A stretch of 64,000 nt of DNA from Pedobacter sp. WC2423. Its GTDB lineage: Bacteria; Bacteroidota; Bacteroidia; Sphingobacteriales; Sphingobacteriaceae. The position numbers and the translations under genes are program-made. The DNA lies in assembly GCF_040822065.1 (NCBI RefSeq), contig NZ_CP162005.1, positions 2,232,001-2,296,000 on the forward strand, in the 5' to 3' direction. Each line of letters opens with the position of its first letter. Position 1 is the first letter of the stretch. Positions 63,874-64,000 of this stretch are shown here, piece by piece. The notes beneath the pieces were generated by a model, which did no database searches, was not told the DNA's origin, and worked only from the letters and a program-made list of their open reading frames with translations.

Positions 63874-64000
63874 TTGAAAAGGTTTACGGAATTGATACAG
63901 CAGCTGGAGACCAGCAATAAGACCAACGACAAAATCGCTGCCCTGGTTAGCTATTTCAGCACAGCTGATGAAAAGGACAAGCCATATGTAATTGCGATGT
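63874..64000 (+). CDS. ATP-dependent DNA ligase, N-terminal part (cut by window end)
   Basis: An open frame starts with TTG at 63874 (LKRFTELIQQLETSNKTNDK) and runs to the window edge for 42 codons. The residues FTELIQQLETSNKTNDKIAALVSYF match the start of ATP-dependent DNA ligases that follow MBL-exonuclease genes. The TTG start is chosen because no ATG comes before the conserved residues. The lysine motif lies outside the window. Confidence 0.8.
   Translation, partial: MKRFTELIQQLETSNKTNDKIAALVSYFSTADEKDKPYVIAM

Overview
The window looks like chromosome of a Bacteroidota member of the Sphingobacteriaceae, most like Pedobacter. The evidence is SusC/SusD-type outer-membrane proteins with a sigma/FecR pair, DUF5686 and TlpA/DUF4369 proteins, lipoprotein signals of the Bacteroidota type, moderate AT richness, few Shine-Dalgarno sites, and several TAnnTTTG -7 promoter elements. 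Gene density is normal. I see no rRNA, tRNA, CRISPR array, transposase, integrase or phage gene.

Layout. 1-9.3 kb: mixed housekeeping and stress genes (DUF2809 membrane protein, a secreted unknown, a Tet(X)-like flavin monooxygenase divergent from an AraC regulator, a MocR regulator divergent from a GNAT and a peroxiredoxin, a DUF5686 outer-membrane protein). 9.6-18.8 kb, minus strand: ECF sigma factor, FecR anti-sigma, SusC with STN domain, SusD, secreted isoaspartyl peptidase/asparaginase, secreted cyanophycinase, then a GNAT. I read this as a cyanophycin or beta-aspartyl-peptide utilisation locus built like a polysaccharide utilisation locus, and it is the most interesting system here. 18.9-31.5 kb: SDR, acyltransferase, alpha/beta hydrolase divergent from LysR, an unknown lipoprotein, a PER-like class A beta-lactamase, TetR, MFS transporter, M48 protease and an RhtA-type exporter. 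31.6-39.6 kb, minus strand: a heavy-metal efflux operon (response regulator, sensor kinase, TolC, membrane-fusion protein, RND pump) whose pump carries the divalent-cation (Czc-like) signature; a matching 20-bp sequence lies upstream of both the regulator gene and tolC. A perfect 67-bp palindrome lies just past the pump gene.

39.7-45.7 kb, minus strand: gatB, TlpA-like protein, PhoB-type regulator, RluA-type pseudouridine synthase and a ClC channel, closely spaced. 45.8-50 kb: a secreted Gly/Arg/His-rich protein, a Fur-family regulator and a His-rich P-type metal ATPase. 50-57.9 kb: alaS, a MerR regulator, then a helix-hairpin-helix/beta-barrel protein abutting comEC, a possible DNA-uptake pair, and two small unknown genes. 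58-64 kb: enoyl-CoA hydratase family protein, a secreted unknown, dipeptidyl peptidase IV, an SDR, and the ligase-associated MBL exonuclease followed by the start of its ATP-dependent DNA ligase (cut by the window edge).

Several gene pairs are separated by strong inverted repeats that probably act as terminators, often bidirectional between convergent genes.
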